Below are positions 17,516 to 24,031 of a DNA stretch of 64,000 nucleotides, in pieces. Location of the stretch: assembly GCA_947087265.1 (NCBI GenBank), contig CAMUBY010000002.1, forward strand, positions 1 through 64,000, given 5' to 3'. The stretch comes from an uncultured Clostridia bacterium. GTDB taxonomy: Bacteria > Bacillota > Clostridia > Christensenellales > Borkfalkiaceae. The notes beneath the pieces are model-generated. The model did not search any database and was not told the origin of the DNA. It saw only the letters and a program-made list of their open reading frames with translations. Made by a program: the position numbers and the translations under genes. Within the stretch, counting starts at the first letter, position 1, and each line of letters starts with the position of its first letter.

Positions 17516-18433
17516 TTGAAAAAGTTAAGAGCTTTTCTTATCTTTTTGTTTGCCGTCTGCGCGCTATGTCTGCCCGCAGGCTGCGGTGAAATCTCCGGCG
17601 GCGACGAGAATCTGGGCGCGGGCGGCGCGGTAGAAACCGTATTGCCCGACGGTATCAACGACGCGGTTTCCCGCGAATGGCAGTTGTACGAGGAAGCGAA
17701 ACAAGACGGCTATACGGGCACGTTTTTGGAATTTTTAGACGAAATCGGTTATACCGTTTCGGACGATACCGCCGCCGTTCATTACGCGTTAACTTCGGCG
17801 GTCTGCGTGGAAAGCCGTTTCGGTTCGGGTTCGTCTGCGGTAAGCTCGCTCGGCGCGGGCGTCATTTATTCGCTCGACAAACCGCAAGGCGACGCTTATA
17901 TCGTTACCAACTACCACGTTGTTTACGGAAAAAACAATTCCGGAAAATACGGCTTGGCGAGCGGTATCAACGTATATCTTTACGGCGGTTACGTCGAATC
18001 CCGTGCGATACCGGCAACGTTTTACGGCGGCGATATGAATTTCGATATCGCGGTTTTGAAAGTTACGCGTTCCGATATTCTGAAAAATTCTTCTGCGCGT
18101 GCGGCGCAACTCGGCGATTCGGCTTCGCTGAAAGAAGGCGAGCGCGTATATGCCATCGGCAATCCCGACGGCGAGGGCTTTTCGGTTACGGGCGGCGTGG
18201 TTTCCGTTCCGTACGAAGTAATCGATATTTTATCGGCTGACGATAAACATCTGATTGAACTGCCCGAAATCAGAATCGATGCAAAAATCAATCACGGTAA
18301 TTCGGGCGGCGGTTTGTTCAATGCGGAAGGAAAACTCGTCGGTATTGTCAACGCCCGTAACGAAGACGAAGACTTTTTGGGTTATGCAATTCCCATGGCC
18401 ACCGTGTCGCAAGTGCTTGCGCGGGTGCTTTAA
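17516..18433 (+). CDS. Trypsin-like serine protease lipoprotein (HtrA/S1C type) without PDZ
   Basis: Starts with TTG behind GGAGG. A lipoprotein signal ends in LPAGC (Cys at about residue 23), so the protease is anchored outside the membrane. The catalytic triad is visible: His in ITNYHVVYG, Asp in NFDIAVLKV and Ser in NHGNSGGGLFN. At 305 residues it stops right after the protease domain and lacks the PDZ domain usual in DegP/HtrA. Residues about 40-80 resemble a short helical segment shared with the next gene. Likely role: envelope or spore-coat protein quality control. Confidence 0.85.
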   Translation: MKKLRAFLIFLFAVCALCLPAGCGEISGGDENLGAGGAVETVLPDGINDAVSREWQLYEEAKQDGYTGTFLEFLDEIGYTVSDDTAAVHYALTSAVCVESRFGSGSSAVSSLGAGVIYSLDKPQGDAYIVTNYHVVYGKNNSGKYGLASGINVYLYGGYVESRAIPATFYGGDMNFDIAVLKVTRSDILKNSSARAAQLGDSASLKEGERVYAIGNPDGEGFSVTGGVVSVPYEVIDILSADDKHLIELPEIRIDAKINHGNSGGGLFNAEGKLVGIVNARNEDEDFLGYAIPMATVSQVLARVL

Positions 18434-18457
18434 CAGCTCTTATATAGGAGAACGGCA

Positions 18458-19801
18458 ATGAAAAGAAAAATCGGTTGGAAAAGAAAGGCGGCAGTTTTCG
18501 CTTCCTGCGTTTTGGCGGGAAGTATGGTTTTCACGCTGTGCGCCTGCGATTTATTCGGCGGGAGGAAAGAGGACGCGAGTTTCCCCTATGACGGCGCGTT
18601 GTCGTCCGGCTATACGGGGAGCGAAGCCGATTACATGGCGGAACAGGATACTTCTTCCACCGACGAGCGGCGTTGCTATGAGGCGGCGGTAGCAAACGGA
18701 GAGTTCAGCGGCTCCTATCTCGATTTTTTGCGCGAATTCAAGTCTACGGGCGGCAACGACGGGCAAGAGGTGAACGCGGCGTTTGCTTCCGTCGTTTGCG
18801 TGGAATCCGCTTTTTCGGGAGCGACAAGCAGAGGTTCGGGCGTGATTTATTCGCTCGATAAATCGGCTGGGGACGCCTATATCATAACCAATTATCACGT
18901 TGTTTACTCCAAAGATGCGTACGGAAGATACGGTTTGGCGAGCAAAGTTAACGTTTACCTTTACGGCGGAAATGTTTCCGCGAGCGCCATTTCCGCAACC
19001 GTTTACGGCGGCGCGATGAGTTACGATATTGCAGTACTTAAAGTGACGGGTTCCGAAATTCTGAAAAATTCTTCCGCGCGCGCAGCGGAAATTGCGGATT
19101 CCGATTCCGTCACGGTGGGCGAGCGCGTGTACGCGCTGGGTAACCCCAACGGCGAGGGGTTCTCGGCAACGAGCGGCGTTGTTTCGGTCGCGGCGGAATA
19201 CGTTTCCGTTTTGCGTGCCGACGAGAATAAAACGCTTTCGCTGCTTGAAATCCGCACGGACGCGGCAGTCAATCACGGCAATTCGGGCGGCGGTTTGTTC
19301 AATGCGAGCGGCGAGCTTGTCGGTATCGTCAACGCGCGCAGAGAGCAGACGTTAGACGGAACGTTGCTGTTCGGGTTCGGCTATGCGATACCCGTCAATT
19401 TGGCAGTACCGCTCGTTCAGAATATTCTGAATCATAACGGAAGCGCGGTGGTGGCGCAAATCGGCATTACGGCGAAGGTAGCGGACAGTAAAGGCGTGTT
19501 CGACGAACGGACGGGCAAATATTATATCGAAGAGAAACTGGTTGTAGACAGTTTTGCAAGCACGAACGGCGCTGGGTATAACGCTGGGTTACAACGCGGC
19601 GATACGTTGCTCTCGGCGACGCTTGAAACTTCAACGGGCGTAAAAAAGACCGTGCAGTTGACGCGGCTCCATAACTTAACGAATTTATTGTTTGAGGTAA
19701 ACTCGGGCGATAAGCTGCACTTATCCGTATCGCGTTCGGATGAAATTCAGACGGTAACGGTATCGTTTAATCAATCGCGTTATTTTACGACGGTTACCTG
19801 A
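18458..19801 (+). CDS. Trypsin-like serine protease lipoprotein (HtrA/S1C type) with C-terminal PDZ-like domain
   Basis: Paralogue of the preceding gene with the same order of parts: lipobox TLCAC, a helical linker (a DERRCYEAAVANGEFSGSYLDFL segment, comparable to EWQLYEEAKQDGYTGTFLEFL upstream), then the protease domain. Triad in ITNYHVVYS, SYDIAVLKV and NHGNSGGGLFN. Residues about 325-440 form a PDZ-like domain. ATG follows TATAGGAGAACGGCA. Spacing of 24 nt suggests one operon. Duplication followed by PDZ loss in the first copy, or gain in the second, is an inference. Confidence 0.87.
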   Translation: MKRKIGWKRKAAVFASCVLAGSMVFTLCACDLFGGRKEDASFPYDGALSSGYTGSEADYMAEQDTSSTDERRCYEAAVANGEFSGSYLDFLREFKSTGGNDGQEVNAAFASVVCVESAFSGATSRGSGVIYSLDKSAGDAYIITNYHVVYSKDAYGRYGLASKVNVYLYGGNVSASAISATVYGGAMSYDIAVLKVTGSEILKNSSARAAEIADSDSVTVGERVYALGNPNGEGFSATSGVVSVAAEYVSVLRADENKTLSLLEIRTDAAVNHGNSGGGLFNASGELVGIVNARREQTLDGTLLFGFGYAIPVNLAVPLVQNILNHNGSAVVAQIGITAKVADSKGVFDERTGKYYIEEKLVVDSFASTNGAGYNAGLQRGDTLLSATLETSTGVKKTVQLTRLHNLTNLLFEVNSGDKLHLSVSRSDEIQTVTVSFNQSRYFTTVT

Positions 19802-19819
19802 TTTGCGGTAGTTTTCCGC

Positions 19820-19848
19820 TTGACTTTCTCAATTTGTGCGGTTATAAT
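19820..19848 (+). promoter_or_regulatory. Strong sigma-A promoter of the tRNA-Gly unit, with a dyad over the -10 box
   Basis: TTGACT, 17 nt, TATAAT. A perfect 8-bp dyad, GTGCGGTT (19836-19843) and AACCGCAC (19851-19858), overlaps the -10 box and start site. Confidence 0.8.
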
Positions 19849-19861
19849 GAAACCGCACTGT

Positions 19862-19966
19862 GCAAGAGTCGCCTAGCGGTATGGCGTCAGCTTCCCAAGC
19901 TGCCCCGCCGCACGTATAAATGGAATCTAAGGCGGCACGAGCGCAAAGCGCGAAGTATTACGGCGG
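19862..19966 (+). pseudogene. Broken tRNA-Gly copy (5' half plus an interrupted remainder)
   Basis: Bases 19862-19902 are identical to the first 41 bases of the intact tRNA-Gly at 19987 (acceptor 5' strand, D arm, anticodon loop CCC, most of the anticodon stem). The sequence then diverges for 54 nt and rejoins with ten bases (ATTACGGCGG, 19957-19966) matching the variable region of the good copy. There is no T arm or 3' acceptor strand, so it cannot fold as a tRNA. It lies between the promoter and the intact gene. Confidence 0.75.
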
Positions 19967-19986
19967 AAGAAAGATAACGCAAACAA

Positions 19987-20061
19987 GCAAGAGTCGCCTA
20001 GCGGTATGGCGTCAGCTTCCCAAGCTGATTACGGCGGGTTCGACTCCCGTCTCTTGCTCCA
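19987..20061 (+). tRNA. tRNA-Gly (anticodon CCC)
   Basis: Full cloverleaf: acceptor GCAAGAG / CTCTTGC, D arm GCC...GGC, anticodon stem TCAGC / GCTGA with loop TTCCCAA (anticodon CCC, reading GGG), T arm GCGGG-TTCGACT-CCCGT, discriminator T and encoded CCA. It is 75 nt with CCA. A strong terminator follows directly. Confidence 0.95.
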
Positions 20062-20097
20062 AAAAGAAAGCACCCCATATGGGGTGCTTTCTTTTTG
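20062..20097 (+). terminator. Intrinsic terminator of tRNA-Gly
   Basis: Perfect 15-bp stem (AAAAGAAAGCACCCC with its complement) around ATAT, ending in T5, one base after the CCA. Confidence 0.93.
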
Positions 20098-20134
20098 GAA
20101 TAAAACGAACGACGCTGATAGTTTTCAAAAAAAG

Positions 20135-20164
20135 TTGATTTTTTTCTGTAAAATGTGATATACT
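20135..20164 (+). promoter_or_regulatory. Candidate promoter of a structured RNA
   Basis: TTGATT, 18 nt, TATACT. The predicted transcript start at about 20171 is exactly the first base of the inverted repeat described next. Confidence 0.5.
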
Positions 20165-20170
20165 GAAAAT

Positions 20171-20370
20171 GCCAAACTGAACCGAATATCTTGAATGAAG
20201 TATTTTTCTTTTTTGAAAAGGAAATACTTTTTTCGCATTGCCGTTGAATTTGATAAAAATGCAAATTCCACTTGGGTAATGGGTAAAAGTTTACTTCATT
20301 CAAGGTTTAGTTTGGCGACTATCGGAGTTTGCGTTTTTTGTGCGCTTACTTTGGTGGGCGCACTTTTTTT
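20171..20370 (+). ncRNA. Candidate structured non-coding RNA (or palindromic mini-element)
   Basis: The 5' end, GCCAAACTGAACC plus CTTGAATGAAGTA (20171-20202), pairs with 20292-20316 (TACTTCATTCAAG plus GTTTAGTTTGGC): 13 perfect pairs, a six-base bulge, then 12 pairs with one mismatch. Inside lie a hairpin AAGTATTT / AAATACTT (20199-20229) and a two-part hairpin CATTGCC / GGTAATG enclosing GAATTTG / CAAATTC (20236-20281). A terminator-like stem GTGCGC / GCGCAC plus T7 closes the unit at 20340-20370. No ORF is convincing. I do not recognise the family; the overall shape allows a 6S-like RNA or a MITE. Confidence 0.5.
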
Positions 20371-20561
20371 ATATTATTTTTTAATATTATACAAAAATAT
20401 AGAACAAAATAAGGCGGTTCATACACGTTCAATCTTATTATACCAAAATAAGGTAGACAAAAGGCGCCCATGAAAAATAAAAAAATTTTTTTTGTGAAAC
20501 GCGCCTCACGGGCAAGTTTTGACCTTGTCAAGTTTGTATAATTATTATAGAGGAAGTACTC
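20371..20561 (+). other. AT-rich intergenic leader before the wHTH gene
   Basis: No certain gene. It holds an imperfect palindrome AGGCGC...GCGCCT (20462-20506) around an A/T block, a 23-codon ORF (20470-20541) with a weak AAAAGG site that may be chance, and a likely promoter TTGACC, 18 nt, TATTAT (20519-20548). A dyad TTGACCTTGTCAA (20519-20531) overlaps the -35 box and could be the operator of the downstream wHTH protein. Confidence 0.4.
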
Positions 20562-20825
20562 ATGAAAGATACTGCAAAGAAAATCGTCATCGTCCATATT
20601 CTGAGAGTTTTATATTGCTATACTTCTTACGAATATCCCGTTACGCAGACGCATATCGCAAATTTTCTCAATGACAGCGATATCCCTTGCGATAGAAAAA
20701 CGGTGGGTAGAAATATCAATTATCTGATTGAAGCGGGGTTGCCCATATATAAGAAAAACGGAAAACCGTGCGGTTACTATTACGACGCAAGTAAAGATAT
20801 CTTTTTTGTAAGGAGAACATTATAA
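20562..20825 (+). CDS. Small winged-helix DNA-binding protein, 87 residues
   Basis: Looks like the N-terminal winged-helix part of WYL-type regulators standing alone: helix pair with HIANFLNDSDIPCDRKTVGR as the recognition region, followed by a beta wing (KKNGKPCGYYYD). No effector domain is present, so it may act as a bare repressor or need a partner. ATG follows a TAGAGGAAG site. The stop overlaps the next ATG (TAATG), so the two are co-translated. AT-rich like the rest of this island. Autoregulation through the TTGACCTTGTCAA dyad is an inference. Confidence 0.65.
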   Translation: MKDTAKKIVIVHILRVLYCYTSYEYPVTQTHIANFLNDSDIPCDRKTVGRNINYLIEAGLPIYKKNGKPCGYYYDASKDIFFVRRTL

Positions 20826-21256
20826 TGAATTTTTTAATTGCAGGGTTAAGTTCAGTTTCCTTTTTTGCAGTGATTGCATGTTTCCGAAATTACAAAACCA
20901 AAAAAGCGACGCTTATTCGCATTGCGGTAATGTCAATTTTTTGGATAATATTTTTAATTGGCTATTTGGTTATGCTGGTTAAATTTATTGATAAGGGCGA
21001 AAAGCAATATGTTTTTGTTCCGATTGTTTCGTTAATTATTTTTAATGGACTTTTGGGTTGGCGAATTATCAAAGATGTGCTTAGATTAAAAAAAGACGAT
21101 TTTGAAAATGCCGAAGACATAACGGAAATACCGGAATTAGGAATTTCTGTTAAAAAAGAAAAGAATGAGAAGAAACCAGAAAAAAAGCAAGAAGAAAAGA
21201 AAGATTTTATGGGTTTGGGCAGTTCCAACTTACGTGATTTTTTAGATAGAGATTAG
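20825..21256 (+). CDS. Small membrane protein with charged C-terminal tail, unknown function
   Basis: Three hydrophobic segments (residues about 2-20, 32-53 and 62-80), then a cytoplasmic tail very rich in Lys and Glu (residues about 105-130) ending in a short SSNLRDFLDRD motif. No family recognised. Overlap with the wHTH gene suggests the pair works together, for example a membrane protein controlled by its own regulator. Base composition is much more AT-rich than neighbouring housekeeping genes, suggesting transfer. Confidence 0.6.
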   Translation: MNFLIAGLSSVSFFAVIACFRNYKTKKATLIRIAVMSIFWIIFLIGYLVMLVKFIDKGEKQYVFVPIVSLIIFNGLLGWRIIKDVLRLKKDDFENAEDITEIPELGISVKKEKNEKKPEKKQEEKKDFMGLGSSNLRDFLDRD

Positions 21257-21344
21257 TGCAATTGTTAAAAACTTTTTTGCGAGAGAAATCAATTCAAACC
21301 TGTCAAAAAACTATAATGGGAAATAAAAACAAAAGGAGAATATT

Positions 21345-21869
21345 ATGTTTTTTAAGAAATACAAAAAATGCCCAAGATGTAATGTAAACTATATTCAAGG
21401 AAACGGAACATTTTGTAAAAGTTGTCAAACTGAAATCGGTGGAAAGGATTTTTTGAAAATTCAACGCGGCATTGTTTACGGAACTAACTCGTGCGTCATT
21501 TATGAACATTTTTGCGATGCGCTGGGTTGGGACAAAAGCAAAGCAACCCTATTCGGTTTCAAAAGACCGTTATATGCCGACAATGCCGATACATACAGAA
21601 CTTCCGACGTTTGGTTTATCTGTTATCCTGTTTACGATTCGGAAGCACTTGGCAACGCCACAGACAAAGACCATATCAATTACATTCATAGTGACGGTGA
21701 GATTATTGAAGAACTTGTTCCCGAAAAAGTCGGCAGAGCGCACGAGGCGAACAAAATTGTTTTTGTGAAAACACAATACGGATATGAATTTTTCGGCGTT
21801 TATAAAATCGTGAAAAACGGTATTTTGCGCAAATTTCAACGCATTTCCGATACATATCCCATGAAATAA
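21345..21869 (+). CDS. Zinc-ribbon protein with C-terminal module often seen in nuclease-associated proteins, unknown function
   Basis: Residues 9-30 hold two CxxC knuckles (CPRC and CKSC), a zinc ribbon. The middle (about 60-130) is unrecognised. The end (KIVFVKTQYGYEFFGVYKI, then RKFQRISDTYP) resembles a recurring module with a YxFxGVYxx core that I associate with accessory or HNH-nuclease-linked proteins, but I cannot name it with confidence. AAAAGGAGAATATT precedes the ATG; a TATAAT box is at 21312. AT-rich, ending in a terminator shared with the convergent mscS gene. Confidence 0.55.
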   Translation: MFFKKYKKCPRCNVNYIQGNGTFCKSCQTEIGGKDFLKIQRGIVYGTNSCVIYEHFCDALGWDKSKATLFGFKRPLYADNADTYRTSDVWFICYPVYDSEALGNATDKDHINYIHSDGEIIEELVPEKVGRAHEANKIVFVKTQYGYEFFGVYKIVKNGILRKFQRISDTYPMK

Positions 21870-21877
21870 ATGAAACG

Positions 21878-21903
21878 AAAAAACACCCTTTCGGGTGTTT
21901 TTT
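21878..21903. terminator. Bidirectional terminator
   Basis: AAAAAACACCC / GGGTGTTTTTT around TTTC. A on the left and T on the right let it stop both the zinc-ribbon gene (+) and mscS (-). Confidence 0.85.
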
Positions 21904-21919
21904 GTTTGCAATCAATTGA

Positions 21920-23014
21920 TTATTTGTTTTTCTTCTTTTTTGATTTTTTTAAGGGTTCGTCCGAATTTTCAATCGGTTCCGCATGTTCGTTGACTTCTGC
22001 CTGTGCGCCTGTTTCGGTTGCGTCGGTTATCATAAGTTCGTTTTCCGTGTTTTCCGCGGGTTCCTCTCCTTTCTTTTTCTTTTTCGCTTTTTTATCGTGC
22101 GTGAATAATTTGGCGAGCGCTTCGGCGCCGTGTTCTTTTTCTTCGGGTCTTACCTTTTCCACGCGTTCGGGCAGACCTTTTCCCTCGACGGGCATTTTTA
22201 CGTTGTCTTTGCGCTCGCGCACTTCAAGTTGATTGTACGGAATGGAAATCTGATTACGCTTGAATTCGTTATACACATTTTCCATAATGTAGTAATAAAC
22301 GTCCCAATAGTCTTCGTTATCGCACCAGCAGTTTGCGAAGAAGTCGATGCTGCTCGCGCTCAAAAATTTCAACCGACAGAAGGGCGCGGGGTCGAGGTAA
22401 ACTCTTCCGTCGCTCTGCATCACGTCGGTGACAATCTTTTTCACTTTTTCCACGTCGCTCTCGTATGCAACGGAGAAGGTAAAATCAACTCTGCGTTTGG
22501 GGTACGCGCCCAGGTTGGTTACGCTGCTGCTTAAAAGCGAGCTGTTCGGAAGGGTAATTTTTTTGCTGTCGGGCGTGGTCAGCGTGGTGAACATAAAGTT
22601 GATGTTAGTAATGTTACCCTCTACGCCGTTGGTGATGACGTAATCGCCCTTTTTGAACATATGGCTGGAAATAATAATGATGCCGTTCGCAACGTTCGCA
22701 ATCGCGTTTTGCAGCGCCATGCCGACGGCTAAGATAACCGCGCTGAATGCGGTTAACAGTCCCGTAATTTCGATGCCGAGTTGCGAAAGCAACAGTAAAA
22801 TCAAAATCAGCCACAGTACGAATTTCAGAATCGTACAGATAAATTGCTGTGCGATTTTTTCCATGCGCGTGTGTTTCAACACTTTTTTTACGACGGTGAG
22901 CAAGATTTTGATGACGATAATCCCGACGACGAGCATAACGACAAACCAAACTATGTTCCAAACGTTAGTTTTGAAGTAATCGCAAATGTCGTTCCAGATT
23001 TTTGTCCAATCCAT
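21920..23014 (-). CDS. mscS: Small-conductance mechanosensitive channel, MscS family
   Basis: Membrane channel that opens under turgor stress. Three N-terminal helices precede the pore helix (AVGMALQNAIANVANGIIII) and the beta domain (GDYVITNGVEGNITNINFMFTTL). The last ~90 residues are an added Lys/Glu-rich tail (KKAKKKKKGEE and SDEPLKKSKKKKNK). The start is the ATG at 23014, behind AAGGAGAAA, giving 364 residues; a longer in-frame start lacks a ribosome site. It is transcribed away from the metallophosphatase gene and converges on the AT-rich island. Confidence 0.92.
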   Translation of the reverse strand: MDWTKIWNDICDYFKTNVWNIVWFVVMLVVGIIVIKILLTVVKKVLKHTRMEKIAQQFICTILKFVLWLILILLLLSQLGIEITGLLTAFSAVILAVGMALQNAIANVANGIIIISSHMFKKGDYVITNGVEGNITNINFMFTTLTTPDSKKITLPNSSLLSSSVTNLGAYPKRRVDFTFSVAYESDVEKVKKIVTDVMQSDGRVYLDPAPFCRLKFLSASSIDFFANCWCDNEDYWDVYYYIMENVYNEFKRNQISIPYNQLEVRERKDNVKMPVEGKGLPERVEKVRPEEKEHGAEALAKLFTHDKKAKKKKKGEEPAENTENELMITDATETGAQAEVNEHAEPIENSDEPLKKSKKKKNK

Positions 23015-23099
23015 AAAAGTTTCTCCTTTGTTTTTTATTTTTGAATTATAAGACAATTTTTAACCGTTGTCAAAGGATTTTTTGAGGTTGCATTACCGC

Positions 23100-23128
23100 T
23101 TGCCTTTTTGCAGTATTCATGTTATAAT
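23100..23128 (+). promoter_or_regulatory. Promoter of the metallophosphatase gene, probably leaderless
   Basis: TTGCCT, 17 nt, TATAAT. The -10 box ends 9 nt before the ATG, and no Shine-Dalgarno is present in between. Confidence 0.6.
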
Positions 23129-23137
23129 TTTTTAAGT

Positions 23138-23833
23138 ATGAAAGTATTTGCAATCAGCGATTTGCACCTTTCGGGGCTTGCCGATAAACCCATGAATATC
23201 TTCGGCGAGGGGTGGGAAGGTCACTTTGAAAAAATAAAAGACGATTGGGAAGAAAAGGTTTCGGACGACGATATTGTTCTTATCGGCGGCGACACCTCCT
23301 GGGGCATGAAACTCGAAGAAGGGCTTTACGACGTCGCTTCGCTGGCTTCCCTCAAAGGCAAAAAAGTTTTTGTGCGCGGCAATCACGACTATTGGTGGAG
23401 CGCTATTTCGCGCGTGCGCGGCGGTGCGCCCGATAATTCCTTTTTCTTTTTACAGAACGATTGCGTGAAACTCGGAAACGTGATTATTGCGGGCTCGCGC
23501 GGCTGGACTTGTCCCGGCAGCGCCGACTTCACGGAACACGATATGACACTGTACTTGCGTGAAGCGGAACGCTTCCGCCTTGCCTTCCGCGAAGTTCAGA
23601 AGATGCGCGGGGAGGGCGATACGCTGTTGGTGCTCATGCACTATCCGCCCACGGGCGTTAAAAAAGAGGACACGCTTTTTACGCAGTTGTTCGAGGAAAA
23701 CGGTGTAGACAAAGTTGTCTTCGGGCATTTGCACGGCAGCGTGTATTATCCGCTGAAAACGGAAAAGAACGGAATCGAATATCTGCTTACTTCATGCGAC
23801 AAAACAAAATTTTCTCTCACGGAAATTCTTTGA
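23138..23833 (+). CDS. Calcineurin-like metallophosphoesterase
   Basis: Di-metal phosphoesterase of unknown substrate. All five motifs are visible: DLH (residues 8-10), GGDTSW, RGNHDYWW, MHYPP and GHLHG. Length of 231 from this start. The start is placed at ATG 23138 (MKVFAISDLHLSG) because metal motif I normally lies within ten residues of the N-terminus; an earlier in-frame start would add ten residues lying in the promoter. It is followed by the pyr leader. Confidence 0.9.
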   Translation: MKVFAISDLHLSGLADKPMNIFGEGWEGHFEKIKDDWEEKVSDDDIVLIGGDTSWGMKLEEGLYDVASLASLKGKKVFVRGNHDYWWSAISRVRGGAPDNSFFFLQNDCVKLGNVIIAGSRGWTCPGSADFTEHDMTLYLREAERFRLAFREVQKMRGEGDTLLVLMHYPPTGVKKEDTLFTQLFEENGVDKVVFGHLHGSVYYPLKTEKNGIEYLLTSCDKTKFSLTEIL

Positions 23834-23839
23834 TTTCTC

Positions 23840-23868
23840 TTGACTTTTTTACGCGGTTGTGTTAGACT
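23840..23868 (+). promoter_or_regulatory. Sigma-A promoter of the pyr operon
   Basis: TTGACT, 17 nt, TAGACT, with a predicted start near 23875, about 155 nt ahead of pyrB. Confidence 0.8.
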
Positions 23869-23891
23869 GTTTTTAGAAATTAAAGAGCGGT

Positions 23892-24011
23892 ATGCAAACG
23901 AATGAGACTTCGCTTTTATCAAAAAATACGACTTCAATCAAAAGTCTTGTGGTGATTCGCCGCAGGGCTTTTATTTTGTCTGTACGGTGTTTTGCAAAAG
24001 CGAAAATTTGA
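23892..24011 (+). CDS. Putative pyr leader ORF, 39 residues
   Basis: Begins with MQTNETSLLSKNTT, runs in frame through the terminator stem, loop and U tract, and stops 20 nt before the pyrB start. A weak AAAGAG lies 4 nt upstream. A second ATG in another frame (23902) would give a 17-residue peptide whose stop lies in the terminator loop. Geometry recalls the pyrL leader of the enterobacterial pyrBI operon (established mechanism: low UTP lets the ribosome follow the polymerase and prevents termination). Translation itself is not proven by sequence. Confidence 0.4.
   Translation: MQTNETSLLSKNTTSIKSLVVIRRRAFILSVRCFAKAKI
23940..23978 (+). terminator. Attenuator terminator in the pyr leader
   Basis: Continuous 13-pair stem with three G-U pairs (AAAAGTCTTGTGG with CCGCAGGGCTTTT), loop TGATTCG, then ATTTT. 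AGACTT at 23905-23910 can pair with AAGTCT (23942-23947) as an antiterminator. Confidence 0.75.
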
Positions 24012-24031
24012 CTTGCAGGGAGGAACTGCGC

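Noticed and set aside
20171..20316. Calling the structured element 6S RNA
   Set aside because: The long closing stem would fit, but the sequence of the central bubble is not recognisable and the internal fold is ambiguous, so only a generic call is made.
20470..20541. 23-codon ORF before the wHTH gene
   Set aside because: Weak ribosome site, low-complexity AT-rich start and overlap with the likely promoter; kept only as a note in the intergenic entry.
23868..24031. PyrR-binding RNA hairpin in the pyr leader
   Set aside because: No stretch matched the PyrR-site consensus that I remember; not excluded, but not supported.
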